Source of the DNA: Alistipes sp.
GTDB lineage: Bacteria; Bacteroidota; Bacteroidia; Bacteroidales; Rikenellaceae
Reading direction: 5' to 3'
Length of the DNA stretch: 33,401 nucleotides
Assembly: GCA_017646785.1 (NCBI GenBank)
Contig: JAGCLX010000060.1
Coordinates: 1-33,401 of the forward strand
Made by a program: the position numbers and the translations under genes. This document shows, in pieces, positions 33,261-33,401 of this stretch (position 1 is the first letter of the stretch; every line of letters starts with the position of its first letter). The notes beneath the pieces are model-generated. The model was not told the origin of the DNA, ran no database searches, and saw only the letters and a list, made by a program, of their open reading frames with translations.

Positions 33261-33401
33261 AGTTGTGTGTAAACAAAAAAAAGTCTCCCTTTCGGCATAG
33301 TAAACACATCCACTCTGCCCTTGACTTGCTCGATTTTCCTCTGTTACCCAGAGCCGTTAAGCTCTCTCAAGTAGATAGTATAACATACATAGGAAGAGAG
33401 T

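Larger units (their letters stand above)
32767..33401. other. Non-coding, repeat-rich right end of the window
   Basis: I find no credible gene in this stretch of about 635 nt. It holds a G9 homopolymer, two copies of CTGATTATCAA (32808-32818 and 32857-32867), a ~10-nt periodic GAACCC repeat, a pyrimidine-rich TCCCTT repeat (about 33090-33135) and a cluster of short inverted repeats after 33176. An A8 run occurs at about 33275-33283. The gene it might belong to lies outside the window. Confidence 0.6.

Overview
The window looks like a chromosomal segment from a member of the Bacteroidales, probably a gut Alistipes-like lineage, although the genus cannot be fixed from this sequence alone. Three things point there: several promoters with the Bacteroidetes pattern TTTG-N19-TAnnTTTG, starts without Shine-Dalgarno sequences, and lineage-typical genes and neighbourhoods (a Thr-Tyr-Gly tRNA run leading into tuf, BACON-like lipoproteins, a DUF4296 lipoprotein, PG_1098-type methyltransferase, rbfA followed by an FtsX-like permease). 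Most of the window is housekeeping DNA in tightly packed, often overlapping operons.

Layout. (1) 1-530, minus strand: start of tuf behind tRNA-Gly, tRNA-Tyr and tRNA-Thr, under one strong promoter. (2) 831-1523, plus: slyD with its own promoter and a strong hairpin terminator. (3) 9032 down to 1541, minus: xerD, an alpha/beta hydrolase, an MBL-fold hydrolase, a short ComEC, a THUMP-like methyltransferase, an unusual YihY/BrkB-DUF2520 fusion and kdsC. (4) 9107-10576, plus: prmA and a WbqC-like gene, convergent with (5) 12596-10581, minus: a secreted GH2-fold protein whose active site is eroded. (6) 12681-16214, plus: CvpA, rsgA, trmH, class III aminotransferase, terminator. (7) 16276-26798, plus: a long run with flippase, holB, folK, a lipoprotein, a large Ig-like lipoprotein, an outer-membrane barrel candidate, rbfA, LolC/E-like permease, DUF4296 lipoprotein, amidohydrolase, terminator. 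(8) 26954-29668, plus: a long structured leader, then a WecA/TagO-like sugar-phosphate transferase and a UDP-glucose dehydrogenase. (9) 29882-31790, plus: a vWA-domain protein coupled to a kinase-like protein with WG repeats. (10) 32766-31800, minus: two tandem paralogous BACON-like lipoproteins. (11) 32767-33401: a non-coding, repeat-rich stretch with a G9 tract, a ~10-nt periodic repeat and several inverted repeats.

How the genes fit together: sections 7 and 8 are dominated by envelope work (polysaccharide flipping, lipoprotein export, surface lipoproteins, glycan priming, UDP-glucuronate supply) mixed with replication, folate and ribosome-maturation genes. The least conventional parts are the vWA plus pseudokinase/WG pair, the GH2 pseudoenzyme, the membrane-Rossmann fusion and the repeat-rich right end. 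No mobile element, CRISPR array or phage gene was seen.
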